From NCBI GenBank assembly GCA_001949185.1, contig BDGG01000002.1:6848772-6912771 (forward strand): a stretch of 64,000 bases of DNA, written 5' to 3'. Below the pieces are notes generated by a model. The model searched no databases and was not told where the DNA came from. It saw only the letters and a program-made list of their open reading frames with translations. Shown one piece after another: positions 11,301 to 21,432 of the stretch; position 1 is the first letter of the stretch, and each line of letters starts with the position of its first letter. The position numbers were made by a program, and so were the translations under genes. The stretch comes from Ramazzottius varieornatus. Taxonomy: Eukaryota > Tardigrada > Eutardigrada > Parachela > Ramazzottiidae.

Positions 11301-13372
11301 TGAACAGTCTAGACACTCTTGGTTTAACGCTTCTTATCATGTCTAGCTCCACCCACGGAAAGACCGAAGGTTGGTTCGTTAGCTGATTATGATCCCTTGG
11401 GGGAAAATCGAGGTCAGCCCAGCCAACAACCATCGTCCGGTGGATATCAGCCACCCCAGGGTTAGTGTGTGTGAAATTCCCACAACGTTCTAGTATCTGT
11501 ATAGTTTTGGTGGTGGAGTATTTCTTTTAATACTTTAGAACTCTCATGTTGAGTTTGCGATGACATTTTTCGAACACGATGTTATATTCTAGTCTTTTCA
11601 GGTCAGTCTCAGCAACAGCAAAGACCCCAACAAGCTGCTCAGCCTCCACCATACCAACAACCACAACAACAGCAAGGAGCCGCTATGCAGCGCCAGACGT
11701 CGTACGGTGGACAGCCCGGCGCCGGTGCGGCTCCTGCCTACGGTCAGCACCAAGGCGCTGGAGCCGCTGCCGGTGGGTTTAAGCCTCAGCAGCAATCCCA
11801 GCCAGCTTTCGGTGGTGTAGCCTACGGCCAACAGAGCCAGCCATCGAACTCGTATGGCCAGTCTCCACAAGCCGCATCAGCGTACGGCCAGTCTCCTCAG
11901 TCCGGGGCGTACGGTCAATCACCACAAGCCGCAGCGTACGGCCAGCCGCAACAGGGTCCGCGGCCTTCTTTCCAGACACAAGTGTCTGGACCTAAGCCTT
12001 ACAGCCCCCAGCCACAGTCAACAAGTGCTTTTTCGGGTCCTAAGCCTTATAGCCCTCAGTCGGCCGGACCTCAGCCTTACTCGCCCGGGCAGCAGTCTTA
12101 TGGTCAGAGCCCACAGCAGCCTTCGTCGTATGGTCAGCCTTCATTTGCTCAATCAGGTTACGATTCCCGAAGCCAAAAAGATAAATAAGTTGTTTTTTAA
12201 ACATCGCGCACATATTCATGCTATTCGCTGGAAGCGTGCGCTCCTTGGAAAACTCGGCAAGATTGTTTTTATAAGTGGCGCACGTGATCTTCTGTAGTGG
12301 CGGAAAGGTGCGCCACTGGGGAAAACAGTCTTGTCGGGGTTGTTGGCCGAGATCCCACATTATAATATATTTTGAAGATGACAATTGTATGTCTAAATCT
12401 AAGACAAACTTTATGATTTTAGGAACGTCTTCCTATCCACAACAACAACAACAGCATCAACAGTCACATCAGCAGCAGCAGTCGAAGCAGTTCACCGGAA
12501 CAAATGCATTCTCAGCTGCCTATGGAGATGCAGGACAGCATCCGTTACACAGCGGTGGACCCCAGCCTCTGCACAGTCAGGCTCAGGGTTCTTCGAGCAT
12601 GTATGGTCAGCAGCAGGCACCGCAAAGCAACACCTACCAGCCAGCGTCGCAGAGCAGTGCGTATCAACCAGTAGCCGGTGGTCCAGCATCGCAGTTTAGT
12701 CGCCAGCCGCAGCAACAGCAGAATCAGCCATATTCAAGTCCTGCTCAAGGAGCAACTAGCTGGCCTCCGAAGCAAGGACAGAGCAACCAGCAGGACTCGA
12801 AGGCCCCACCTCCGTGGCTTCAGCAACAGGGTGGTCATTCGACAACGACGTCGCCTTCGTGGTCCCAACAGCAAGGAAACCAAACGACGCAGCAGTCGTA
12901 CAGCTCACACGCTACCACTACGCAGTCCCATCAACAACAGGCTGGACGTGGTGGCCCTTCTATCCCTTCGAAATCAGCGGTACATATCCCACATCTTGTG
13001 CATGTACTCTCCCAAATTTTTTCCATTTGATCCTCTTTTCACAGAAAGAATATAAAGCCATGTATGATTATAACGCTGCTGACGTGGACGAAGGTAGGGA
13101 AGGCTGGAAAAAAATTGTAGGTGATGTTAAAGTGAAACTCAAACTGTATATTGTGATATGTTGGTAGTGTCTTTCCGGGATGGAGATGTTATCGTGAACG
13201 TGCAGCCCATTGATGCTGGATGGATGATCGGAACAGTGAAGCGGACAGGGCAAGTCAAAACTTTGGCTGTTGTCCCGAGTACTAGTACTCTTTTCGAGAT
13301 GGGTTTTGAGGGTGTGTATTTTCTTGTAGAAAGAGCGGCATGTTGCCTTCGAACTACGTGACGCCTGTTTAG
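5309..13372 (+). CDS. LASP1: LASP-family LIM/nebulin-repeat/SH3 protein, enlarged linker
   Basis: Twelve exons in consistent phase: 5309..5377, 5492..5509 (18-nt micro-exon), 6906..7006, 10430..10514, 10589..10907, 11032..11256, 11347..11460, 11602..12156, 12423..12979, 13045..13093, 13168..13249, 13330..13372; 738 aa. The LIM domain (~11-66) has [34 protein letters not shown]. Two nebulin repeats follow (~66-135: [45 protein letters not shown]). Residues ~136-680 are Gln/Pro/Ser/Tyr-rich with YGQSPQ-type repeats. The SH3 domain (~682-738) contains [20 protein letters not shown] and ends [15 protein letters not shown] proteins bind F-actin through the nebulin repeats and partners through SH3 at focal adhesions and in muscle. 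Vertebrate and fly family members are about 260-660 aa. The last intron appears to be GC-AG. Exons 6-7 could be alternatively spliced. Confidence 0.9.
5510..6905. other. LASP intron 2
   Basis: This 1,396-nt intron has no recognisable gene. A minus-strand open frame (5493-5867, 124 codons) has protein-like composition but no Met-proximal splice logic or known domain. A strong imperfect hairpin sits at 5679-5719 (separate entry). Confidence 0.5.
5679..5719. repeat. 41-nt imperfect hairpin in LASP intron 2
   Basis: Two 19-nt arms, beginning AAGTTCAGC and ending GCTGAACTT, flank a 3-nt TGA loop. Sixteen of nineteen positions pair. No sibling copy was noticed elsewhere in the window. Confidence 0.6.
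7239..9065 (-). CDS. alpha-1,3-fucosyltransferase (GT10), nested in LASP intron 3
   Basis: Four exons read on the minus strand: 9065..8648, 8402..8318, 8250..8025, 7832..7239; phases agree; 440 aa. It has the type II Golgi layout: cytosolic tail of ~59 aa, one signal anchor (~60-77, [17 protein letters not shown]), then a lumenal stem and catalytic domain. The GT10 signature is clear: [19 protein letters not shown] followed by [14 protein letters not shown] and [18 protein letters not shown]. The acceptor region reads WVFYMLEP in place of the usual ESP motif, and YGDCGT is kept. Family reaction: transfer of fucose from GDP-fucose in alpha-1,3 linkage to GlcNAc on glycans. The whole gene lies antisense inside the 3.4-kb LASP intron. 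Introns 1 and 3 each contain a copy of the CCTGCATAC palindrome. Core versus Lewis-type specificity cannot be decided. Confidence 0.93.
7921..7990. repeat. CCTGCATAC-family palindrome, copy 1
   Basis: In the third intron of the fucosyltransferase gene. The left arm is diverged (TATCTGCATAC) and the right arm is GTATGCAGGTGCATGAGA, about 35 nt apart. Confidence 0.6.
8510..8573. repeat. CCTGCATAC-family palindrome, copy 2
   Basis: In the first intron of the fucosyltransferase gene. The arms CTCACATACCTGCATAC and GTATGCAGGTACGTGAAAC are near-perfect inverted repeats around about 26 nt of unique spacer. This is the cleanest copy. Confidence 0.75.
9066..10429. other. LASP intron 3, part upstream of the fucosyltransferase
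   Basis: Contains the presumed promoter and leader of the minus-strand fucosyltransferase. Open frames here are short and without recognisable domains. Confidence 0.4.
12190..12328. repeat. AAGTGRCGCA-family palindromes, two adjacent units in a LASP intron
   Basis: Two units follow each other. The first (about 12205-12252) has the family spacer TATTCATGCTATTCGCTGG and a right arm GCGTGCGCTCCTTGGAAAAC. The second (about 12270-12327) has arms TAAGTGGCGCAC and GTGCGCCACTGGGGAAAAC. They occupy much of the 266-nt intron between 12156 and 12423. Confidence 0.65.
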
Positions 13373-13914
13373 AGCATTGTGGATTGGGTACCGGTAGACT
13401 ATGTTCGTGAGTATGTGCGGAGAATACTGCACATTTTCGGGCAGCGCTAGTCAGCCTTGAATCAAACCTTAGGGGACGTAATCTTGATTTCTGATCACGA
13501 AGAGCAGCTATGAGTTGAACAGTGCATTTTCGTGTCCATGACAAAATTTTATACTAGCTCTCGGTGTGCCAAGCTCGAAATCTTTTTCGACGTTTATTCT
13601 TTTTGTGCCTAACGGTTTCTGTCTCACAAATTTTCTAGCTTTACTTCCTCATTTGAATTTTATCGTTTTTGCTCTTATGTCTTTTATCCGAACTCAAAAT
13701 ATATTCAAGTACAAGCTCAGTTTTATGGTGAAGTACGACATCGTTATGCTCTTATGTTTAACGGGTTTTCGTAGTTCGCCCAATAGGTTTGTCCTCAACT
13801 ACACACGTAAAGAGTAAGGCTGATTAATCTCAGTTCTATCTCGGAAAGTCCTTAGGGAACCGCGCTAGCAACGTGAGGCAGCTCATCGCGGAAACAGCTG
13901 ACGTGAATCAGCTC
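13373..13914. other. convergent intergenic gap, LASP to FAIM
   Basis: T-rich sequence between the LASP stop (plus strand) and the FAIM stop (minus strand), holding both 3' ends. No gene seen. Confidence 0.45.
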
Positions 13915-14923
13915 TTATTGGTCAGATAACAGGGGAATTTCGTGGTTGTCAACGGTAAGTGTAGCGGCGATGCCGTGTCTATGGAAGTCTGTCGTGTCGA
14001 TTTTGATGGAAGCACCGAAGTCTTGTCCTAGGCCGAAACTCAGCTGCGAACCGGTATCCGTAAAATCGCTCTGCAAAAAGTTAAGTGCAGCTTTAAGTAA
14101 GCTCTGCTATGTATTTGATATGTCTGTGACCATGGAACTTACCGAGGTCTCGACCACTTTACCATTCACACGAACTTCTAATGTCTGGGTGTCCAGAGTA
14201 ATCTGGTACATGGTGTTGCCGGTGGAAGGGAAGTTCCAGTTCTTGAAGTTCTTTGCGGTCGTTTCCTCGTACCGTTCATAGGTTTGGCCTCCGATGGTCA
14301 GTTTGTAAGCGTATCTCATGTTAGGTGCTGCTTCGATGCTGATTTGACAGGGAACTGATCCGATGGTGAACTCTTCGGTTCCAACCAACTTGAACATAAA
14401 GTTTTTCCTTTTGAATTCCTGCAAAAACCTTTTGCAGGTTAGGGTCGCACAATAGAACGCAGCCGAAGTTCTTCAAGTGTTCGCAAAATCAATTTTAATG
14501 TTCCTTGCGATAACTGCAACCGGAACGTCCGCAAATAAACTTAGCAAGATTGTATCACCAACTGCCGCACGGTTTCTGCCAATAAAACTGAGCACGTGCG
14601 CCAGTTTGGAACACAAGTTTGTGAGGTGTGTTTGCTCGGCACCAGTTGCTCGCTGTACGGTGATCTAAATCCACATGAAGCGTGGTTACCTTTCCATCTA
14701 TCTTCAGAAGTCGCCGTCCGGAAGTGGTTCCATGCACCTGCAGAAAAATGTCTGGTCTCCCAGGTCGATGGAGAGTCGATTCTGGGATTGCCCAGGCGAA
14801 CAATGTACGTACAAATTCCACTTTGTGGGTTCCATCCGATAGCTTGACGTCCCAATGCGCCACAAGATCAACATTGCCTGGGACTTTGGCAGGTTTGTCT
14901 TTGTTGTCAGACTTGTTCGCCAT
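13915..14923 (-). CDS. FAIM: Fas apoptotic inhibitory molecule 1 (FAIM)
   Basis: Four minus-strand exons: 14923..14813, 14737..14690, 14418..14143, 14070..13915; 196 aa (vertebrate FAIM ~180). After a short Lys/Asp-rich leader, the domain begins DLVAHWDVKLSDGTHKVEF and continues HGTTSGRRLLKIDGK, matching the first beta-sandwich lobe of FAIM (family: HKIEFEHGTTSGKRVVYVDGK). The second lobe includes NFMFKLVGTEEFTIGSVPC, YEYxL-like AYKLTIGGQTYERY and ends HGIAATLTVDNHEIPLL. FAIM is a small soluble cytosolic protein of two all-beta domains, linked in mammals to resistance to death-receptor apoptosis, protection from protein aggregation and neurite growth. All splice sites are GT-AG with clear polypyrimidine tracts. 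Confidence 0.95.
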
Positions 14924-15789
14924 GGTTGTTCCGGTCCTAATGATACTATTCAGCAGGTGCAGCGGTTGAAGAAAGCCAGTCTAGCAAGCTCGATGCAAGG
15001 AAGCCAGAGAGATATTCGGAATCGAACATCCGGACACCTGGCAAGCTGTGCTTCAGATCGATCAACCGCTGGAGGTTTACCATGCTGGTTACCTGTGTTC
15101 GACTACCGGCAGTGCACCGATCCCTTGGACCATCTAGCCCACAGTACATCGATTTCTACGAGGCACTCCTGAATGGCACAGGTACGTACAGTACACGGTA
15201 CAGAGGGACACTTAACTGTTTGATACGGTCAGAGCAAGGAAGATACACGCATCTGCCGAGACACAGAAGTATCGAGTTCTTCCTTGCTCGACTGAACGAA
15301 GTAAAGTTGAGAAGTAATCAAAGACCTCGTAACGCAAATCGATATCCATCTAAGATCATTATGTCACGTTGTCCGCTAATTGTTTTCCTCTTGAGGTACG
15401 GACTTGTATCGTGAGCAGCGACCTGCGGCAAGCCATTCGGCGAACCAACCTTTCGAACGCCGTTATAAACAATAGATGACAAAACGTTTGTTTGACACCC
15501 AGCTGCTTGTTGTGAAGATGCAACTTTGGATAAGGTAAGTTTTCCTTATGGATCGAGTTTCCTCAAACGAACTGTGCAAATACGCCGCTAGTTGACGACG
15601 ACGAGCAAAGCCTCGTAGAAGAGTCCATATAAAAGCTCCTGCCAAATTAAGCAGCACACAACCAGTAATTAGCTTTCCAAAATTTCCCAAAATTTAAACG
15701 CTCAGTCAAACTCTGCTTCGAATTCCAACCTGCGTTTTTTTATTTGGATACGCGAACCTTTTTCACTTTAAATTTAGCAGAGATCTACC
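14924..15789. other. divergent gap between FAIM and the Gly-rich gene
   Basis: Holds the promoters of both flanking genes. A segment around 15070-15180 reads open and is followed by a donor-like CACAG|GTACGT, but no domain or partner exon was found. Confidence 0.3.
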
Positions 15790-16603
15790 ATGTCGGGTGC
15801 GGCTGCGCCTCCGCCTCCGCCTCCATCTGGCGGTGGATTGAGTGAGTAAAATGCTGTATGATGTCGTGTTTCTCGGAGACCTGGTTTTCACCGTAGTTAA
15901 CTTCTGTATTCTGTTTTCAGGTGCCGTGCTTCCGTGTAAGTAAATATGGATCGCTCGCGATCCCGAAGTTAAAATTGTTGAAATCTAATATCTAATATTG
16001 AATGGACGCTGCTTTGTGATTGCAGTACTGATGCTTCTGCTGAGTGAAGCTTCCGGCCCCACTGGGGGCGGTGGTGGTGGAGGAGGATTTGGTGGATTCG
16101 TTGGTGGAGGAGGTAGCTCCAGCAACGAGCGAGGACGTAGAAACGTCATGTTTGGGCCAGGTGGCGGCGGAGGGGGAGGAGGAGGTTTCGGAGGCCTCGG
16201 TGGCGGTGGAGGAGGCGGGGGCCTCGGAGGTCTCGGTGGGCTTCTTGGCCGCAAGAAGCGGCAGGCTGGCCAACTGGAATCGGTCTACCGCCAGCAAGCC
16301 GCAAACCTCTTTGCTGGCCAAGTGGCTCCCCGAATGGCGCCACCTGCCACTGCCGGAAATGGCACGATTCCCCGGTATGCGGAAGTGGGAGTAGTCAACT
16401 CCACTCTTTCCGCAGTAGGCTCGGGAACGATCGGTAAAGCAGACCCGCGTGCGGCTGAAAGTCCGTCCGAAGGGAGTGAAAGCTACTCTAGCGGGGCAAA
16501 ACTTTCAAGAATCCTGACGGGACTTCAGGAACTTGGCCATCAGCTCGGAGACGCCAGCTGGAAGGAGATCATTGCCGAACTGAAGCTCCAAGGATTGCTG
16601 TAA
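15790..16603 (+). CDS. Gly-rich, probably secreted protein with a basic cleavage site
   Basis: Three exons, 15790..15841, 15921..15935 (15-nt micro-exon), 16026..16603, join in phase to give 214 aa. The start reads MSGAAAPPPPPPSGGG and runs into a hydrophobic stretch (AVLPLLMLLLSEASG). Without splicing, the third exon has its own Met at 15998 preceding a textbook signal peptide (MNGRCFVIAVLMLLLSEASG). Two polyglycine blocks follow (residues ~35-90), then LLGRKKRQAG, a furin-type dibasic site, and a mixed region with NGT and NST sequons, ending in an amphipathic helix (SWKEIIAELKLQGLL). No family recognised. It could be a cuticle or matrix component or a processed precursor. Polyglycine makes alignments unreliable. 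The next gene downstream is convergent. Confidence 0.6.
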
Positions 16604-16818
16604 CCAAGAGTGATCGGCGATCACTGTGTCCCTCAAGCTTCAAGTACTCCGGCACCGGAGTCGTATGCCGTTAAGACATAGCTTTCCTGCTTTTCTAGTG
16701 CCTTTACGTGACGATAACTTAAATCAGCGATTGCCGTTTTAAGATTGCCTGCTGCGAACGTTTATTCACGCTGCAAGCATTTTATCTTGTAAAAACGATA
16801 CTAATTTCTACTGGTTTG

Positions 16819-17545
16819 TTACAAAGAGTAGTTCGCAAAGAGGATGCTCACGATCACAGCAAAATGAATGACAGGGCCTAACGTCAAATCCACTTTGGCT
16901 GAAGAATTACAGTAGTTACTATAGCATACACATGTTTGGATATCGCCGTTAATTCCACAGCCCTCTGTTTGTGGTGCTCCAACGCCAGCACATGTTCGGA
17001 GGACGTTTCCTACAGAAACAATACACACTTACACAGCATTTCCGGTATGACACTACGACGTACTCCATCGCGAACAGCCGCACTTCAGTGATCAAGAAGC
17101 ACATCGAAGATTCAGAACAAAGAGCGCGCGCTTCTACTATCGTTTGTACTTACTTCCGGGTCCGACAACCTTCAGACATCGATCTGAAAGAGCCACCAAA
17201 TTCACTCTGTTAATGCACAAGACAAGATAATTATAATGATATCATCAGAAAGAGGCATGCTTGGGAGAATCCGTACCTTGTCCGGGTAAATTGCAGTCCT
17301 GATAGAAGTTCGTTATCCGACTAGAGTCTTCGCAGCCTTGTTGTCCCACGGAATTGCATGTGTAACAACTGATCTTGGCTTCTACAAAACCAGAGACGGC
17401 AAATACGTTGAAATAGCTCTTCAGCCTCCATTAAAGACAAAAGCGCTCAGGGACCCATTTGTGTACCTGTCGAGATGATGAAAGTACAGATGAGCGCGCA
17501 GAAGGCGGTTAGCTTTGCAGTCCAGCTTGACTTACTTTGAGACAT
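16819..17545 (-). CDS. Ly6/uPAR-like small GPI-anchored protein
   Basis: Three minus-strand exons: 17545..17467, 17381..17277, 17009..16819; 124 aa. Residues ~1-26 form a signal peptide (TAKLTAFCALICTFIIST). The mature part starts KISCYTCNSVGQQGCED, the classical first Cys motif of Ly6 three-finger domains, and ends CVCYSNYCN, the closing CxxxxCN motif. A hydrophobic tail (VIHFAVIVSILFANYSL) is what a GPI-attachment signal looks like. In flies, such proteins (quiver, boudin, crooked and others) act at septate junctions or regulate channels. The family is very divergent, so no orthologue is proposed. Confidence 0.82.
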
Positions 17546-19781
17546 TATGATAAAGATCAGTTTGCCGCAGAAAATTATATCGGCGCGGAGACAAAATGGT
17601 CAAAAGGTAAAACAATAATGGCGGCAGGTTCGGAATTCTACGCCGCAGACTATTCCAGATCCTAACAGTACACACGAAAACTCATAACGTCGACGGATAT
17701 CTCTGTTCCAATGGTTTCTTAGGTCTCCAGCATTGGTGTACCGTATATTGCTTGTCGATAAGCGGCGTATGCTGAAGAGAACTCACTACCGTACATAACG
17801 TGAACCATGATGGATAAAATGCAAAGTTGTACGTCGTAAGTGCCTTCTAAATGTTCACTGTTTGATATGATTCAATATTTGTATTTGCTGAAGATGCAAT
17901 AAGTCGCCGTTTTTGGGCAACAGCAAACTTCTTGCGAACCATTTGAGAGTTGTGTCGTCAGCGTACGGATCAGCTCTCCGTCATCAACACGGTGGCCCTC
18001 GGATTTGCGCAGTGTACTCTGCATATTCAACAGGTTTTGGCGTTGCGTGAGCTCACCGGGCGGAGTCTTGCATCACATTAGTGGTCAAACACGAAAGACT
18101 AAGCGGTTTATGTAACAATGGTGCCAGTTTTTATCACTTAGGGGACAGCGCGGGAAAGTATCTTGATATCAGACATGCAGAGAACCCGGAGACTCGGTGT
18201 GCATTACTAAGCGTAATGCAAATAATACACAGAATTCGGATCAGCCCGCCGAAAGCACAATTCCTTTTTTTCAGACAGCCTGCATGGGAAATTGGTTACG
18301 CCAGCAGTTCTCACCTTACCCTCTTAGTAGTAACAAAGATCAAAAAAGAGAAGAAAGCTTCAAAGACTTTAGGAGAACGTACGCCAGCGCAGAACGCCGT
18401 GCTCTGAAGAAGAGCCGATTAAGCTAGATCGGTCTGGGCGTATCTGTTACGCAATCCGGCAAAGCAACAGTACATCCTATCCCAGGAAGTACCCACTACC
18501 CACCAATAGGTCAGGAGGTCAGCCAGCTATTTCTAAATTATGGGATAAGGCGACAGGAAGATCCAGATGCTGAAAAGTGGTTACGTAACGAGCGCATAAC
18601 GCTACCACTATTTGCTGGTACCTGTAATTGTTTCCTCGGAGGGTAAGGAGTAAAGGTTCGACAAAACCGCACACTTCCGTGTAATATTCCATTGTACGAG
18701 AGGAAGGTGGCACCGTCAATCATAAGTGTAGGCCACTCTAGGGGAAATAATGCTACACCGCGATCAGGGCCACGAGTTTGTCCCACCGAAGTTCTAGATA
18801 CACAGCTTCTCCAGCCACGCCAGCTGTTACGGTGAGTGAGTCCAGTACTCTGCGTAAACCTTTACGAGCTCCTCAATGCTGCAATGCGACCACTATCTCT
18901 CACTAGACTAGACTCCACGCCCTCTTCCAACTTGAGTTTCTTCTTCGACCACGGCATCGTCCATGTCTTGACCGCATCGTACCGGTACTCCTTTTCGTTA
19001 TGGATCTACCGTGGAAGTGGTTCCGGGAAGACAGCAAAATTGTTGACCGTTACTGCGATCCTTGTGGGGAGACCAGTCGGAGGACCCTCGGAAAAGGCAC
19101 CAAAAGATGTGGTGTTCCCTCATAGGCCGGCGTGATGGCGTTACTAGCCCGTTGCACAAGCCAACGTATCGGATCTGAGGATGATGCCGAAGCACCATGC
19201 CCATCGGTCCTCCGAACGCCTTGTCTTGGTCGCTTGCGGCAAACGTCTGATCGAAGGATCCATTGTGGATGTTGATGTCCTCCAAGCCAATGATCGCCCG
19301 TAAGGTTCTTCCGGAGATGGGAGGGACCTTCGTGTGTACATTTTGCACAGGAACGACAGCTGGGCTGCGCAATCGCAGTCCAGCGCTGGTGCATCGCAGA
19401 TTGCTCTCCACTTCTTCAACTCCGCACATTGTAGCTAACTGTGATTTGGCAGTGGAAAGTCGATGAGGGTCTAATCGATCACAGAGAAATCGAAGTACCA
19501 GAGCTGGAAGTAAGCTGCGCTGCACATGAGGCGAAAATTTTCAGCTGGGCAGTGGCCAGTCGCTACAAGCCCGGTGGTTTCTGGGTGACCCGATGGTGCT
19601 GCCAGACCCCTGGGAGTAGAATTGCCCTGAGAACCACGACCTTGTGACAGAGGTATCGCAAACTCCGCATTTAAGCCTTTCTGATCTTTGAAATTTCCTC
19701 ACAATAAATTTCAGTAGTACAATGGTTTTTGAGTTTTGACGCGTACGAATCTTCGTCGTTCTTCCCGGAGGCTGAGTCTGG
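17546..19781. other. unresolved region with coding-like fragments
   Basis: Several stretches look translated but could not be joined into a gene. On the plus strand, 18081-18407 is a 108-codon frame. On the minus strand, 18998-19525 is a 175-codon frame whose middle is protein-like (RTLRAIIGLEDINIHNGS). On the plus strand, 19452-19510 sits between an acceptor-like TTGGCAG and a donor-like GTAAGC. No domain was recognised in any of them. Confidence 0.3.
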
Positions 19782-20208
19782 ATGTGTCGTAAAGGATCGT
19801 CGCCAGTGGCGAAGCGAGACATCTTGTTGAATCGTCAACTCGTCACGTTTGGAGGAGGTTCAAGAGAAGGACATCTTATTCTTTGCCCGTCGATCTCGAA
19901 GGATGGGCACATCGAGATTGCTGTGACACAGTGGAATTCAAGGTAAGATCCCCTTCTCGTAATGTGACCTCAGGACACAGGCGAGTGAATAGGTTCTACG
20001 GAGCCACGTCTAGGAAGCAGAAAGGCTGTTTCGGGAATGGGGACTCGTCACGTGGCGATACTTGTGTTTGCTTCTGAGATGGTTGTCATCATGAATACGT
20101 GTGCGCTGGGTCTTTTTTTTACTTTACAGGAAGTAGCTTCTCGGTGGTCTAATTGTAACATTTTGCAGTGCTTCATGGACGACGGCGGCTCTTTGCAAGT
20201 GGGAGTAA
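19782..20208 (+). CDS. hypothetical 66-aa two-exon protein
   Basis: Exons 19782..19942 and 20169..20208 are joined by GTAAGA...TTTTGCAG with matching phase. The first exon contains a Lys-Arg site (VAKRDILLNRQ) and an alternating hydrophobic stretch (GHIEIAVTQWNS); the second adds SASWTTAALCKWE. There is no signal peptide in this model, so the true 5' end may be missing. No family recognised; splice logic is the main support. Confidence 0.3.
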
Positions 20209-21432
20209 ATGGTCGCAAGTAAAGAGTCCTGAAGCAGCGGATAAGTTAAGGGATTAGACTCAAGTGACAGCAGATAGATCTTGATCGATCGACGAGTGGG
20301 GCACATTTGCGTGCCTGCCTACATTCAGAAAGCCAGCAGGACTGCCGGGACAGGATAGAATAGATGAATGGATGGCAGTCGACCCGGGAAATATAGCTAG
20401 ACTTGTGCCTCTCCCGTTTCTCCCTTCATAATATACCGGCTTATCACAACTTTGACCAAAGAGTTCAATGAATATGGGATTCGATAGTTGATTTCCATTG
20501 ATCCGAATGTTACATCAATATCCGCGTCTGCTGTTTTCACTCGACCGACGTGTTGAAAGCACTAGAAGGCAGTCAGGGTTTCTTCGGGGAAAGTTGTCTC
20601 GTGTAATGGCTTTTCCGTATTACGAGTAGTTTGAAGTTGCCGCGAGCGAACTCTATTGGATTATGGCCCAGCAAAGATCTTGTCGCATTTCTGTGCAGAT
20701 TAAATTTGTTAGATTTGGGGAAATCTGTGAAAGGGTGTCGGGTATATATTGATGGCCACGTTTGGGTAAAGCGACATGTTTGATTTGTAAGAGGATCGCA
20801 ATGGTTAATTTTCACTCGATTCTTCGAGATTGGCCTAGACTGCAAAATATGTTCTAGAAATAGATGTGGACTCTTCACGCTTTCCCCTCCAAGGCACGTG
20901 TCGGTCCGAATGTTATCTTGACGGTCGCAAATTTTGCCCTCTGTTAGACCAGATTTTGTCGTATTTATCAGTCGGAACATCTGCTGCGCCATTTCATATG
21001 GTCCATACTTCTCCCACAGTTGTTTGTCAAAGTCACGCTTCCTGTCGAACAGCTCAATTACTTACTCTTCTCTGGAAAATATTTTTTACAACAACTCGAT
21101 TTCTTGTTGCAGGTTCTATTGCTGAGGTTTTGTGAAATACCGGAATCTTCGAAGCAGGTAAGAAATTTGTCCAACCGGAAGCCTCGTTTGTTGTTTATCT
21201 GTTCGACCTGTTTATTTTTGGGATTTTCTTCCTAGTTGTGCAAATCGTTTTCTTTAGTTGCAGAACAGTCGCCGAGTCTTGTCGTGGTGATTACTGGGGA
21301 ACACAGTAAGTAAATATTGGCTAGTTTCGTGTATGGTGGATTTTGGTTCGTAGCATTAGGATTTGCTCGTAGAACTCTGACGAGCTGGACGATGACTTTT
21401 TAACGCTGCATACATTTTCCGCTGGAGCAAGC
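20209..21432. other. intergenic, probable DLGAP leader exons
   Basis: Acceptor/donor pairs (TTGTTGCAG near 21113 with GCAG|GTAAGA near 21158, and TAGTTGCAG near 21262) could bound untranslated leader exons of the DLGAP gene. A minus-strand 139-codon frame at 20573-20992 has no recognised domain. Confidence 0.3.

Noticed and set aside
11598-11979. Leu/Arg-rich minus-strand frames in the LASP linker
   Set aside because: Antisense of Gln/Pro repeats; composition follows mechanically from the plus-strand repeat codons.
12040-12384. 114-codon minus-strand frame across the end of a LASP exon and the palindrome units
   Set aside because: Spans exon, intron and repeats without splice logic or domain.
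13322-13361. Reading the LASP SH3 exon straight through to 13361
   Set aside because: It replaces the conserved GMLPSNYV strand with unrelated residues; the GC-AG splice restores the domain exactly.
15985-16343. Minus-strand proline-rich frames opposite the Gly-rich gene
   Set aside because: Poly-Pro is the complement of polyglycine codons; the plus strand has the phase-consistent exons, signal peptide and downstream non-repetitive protein.
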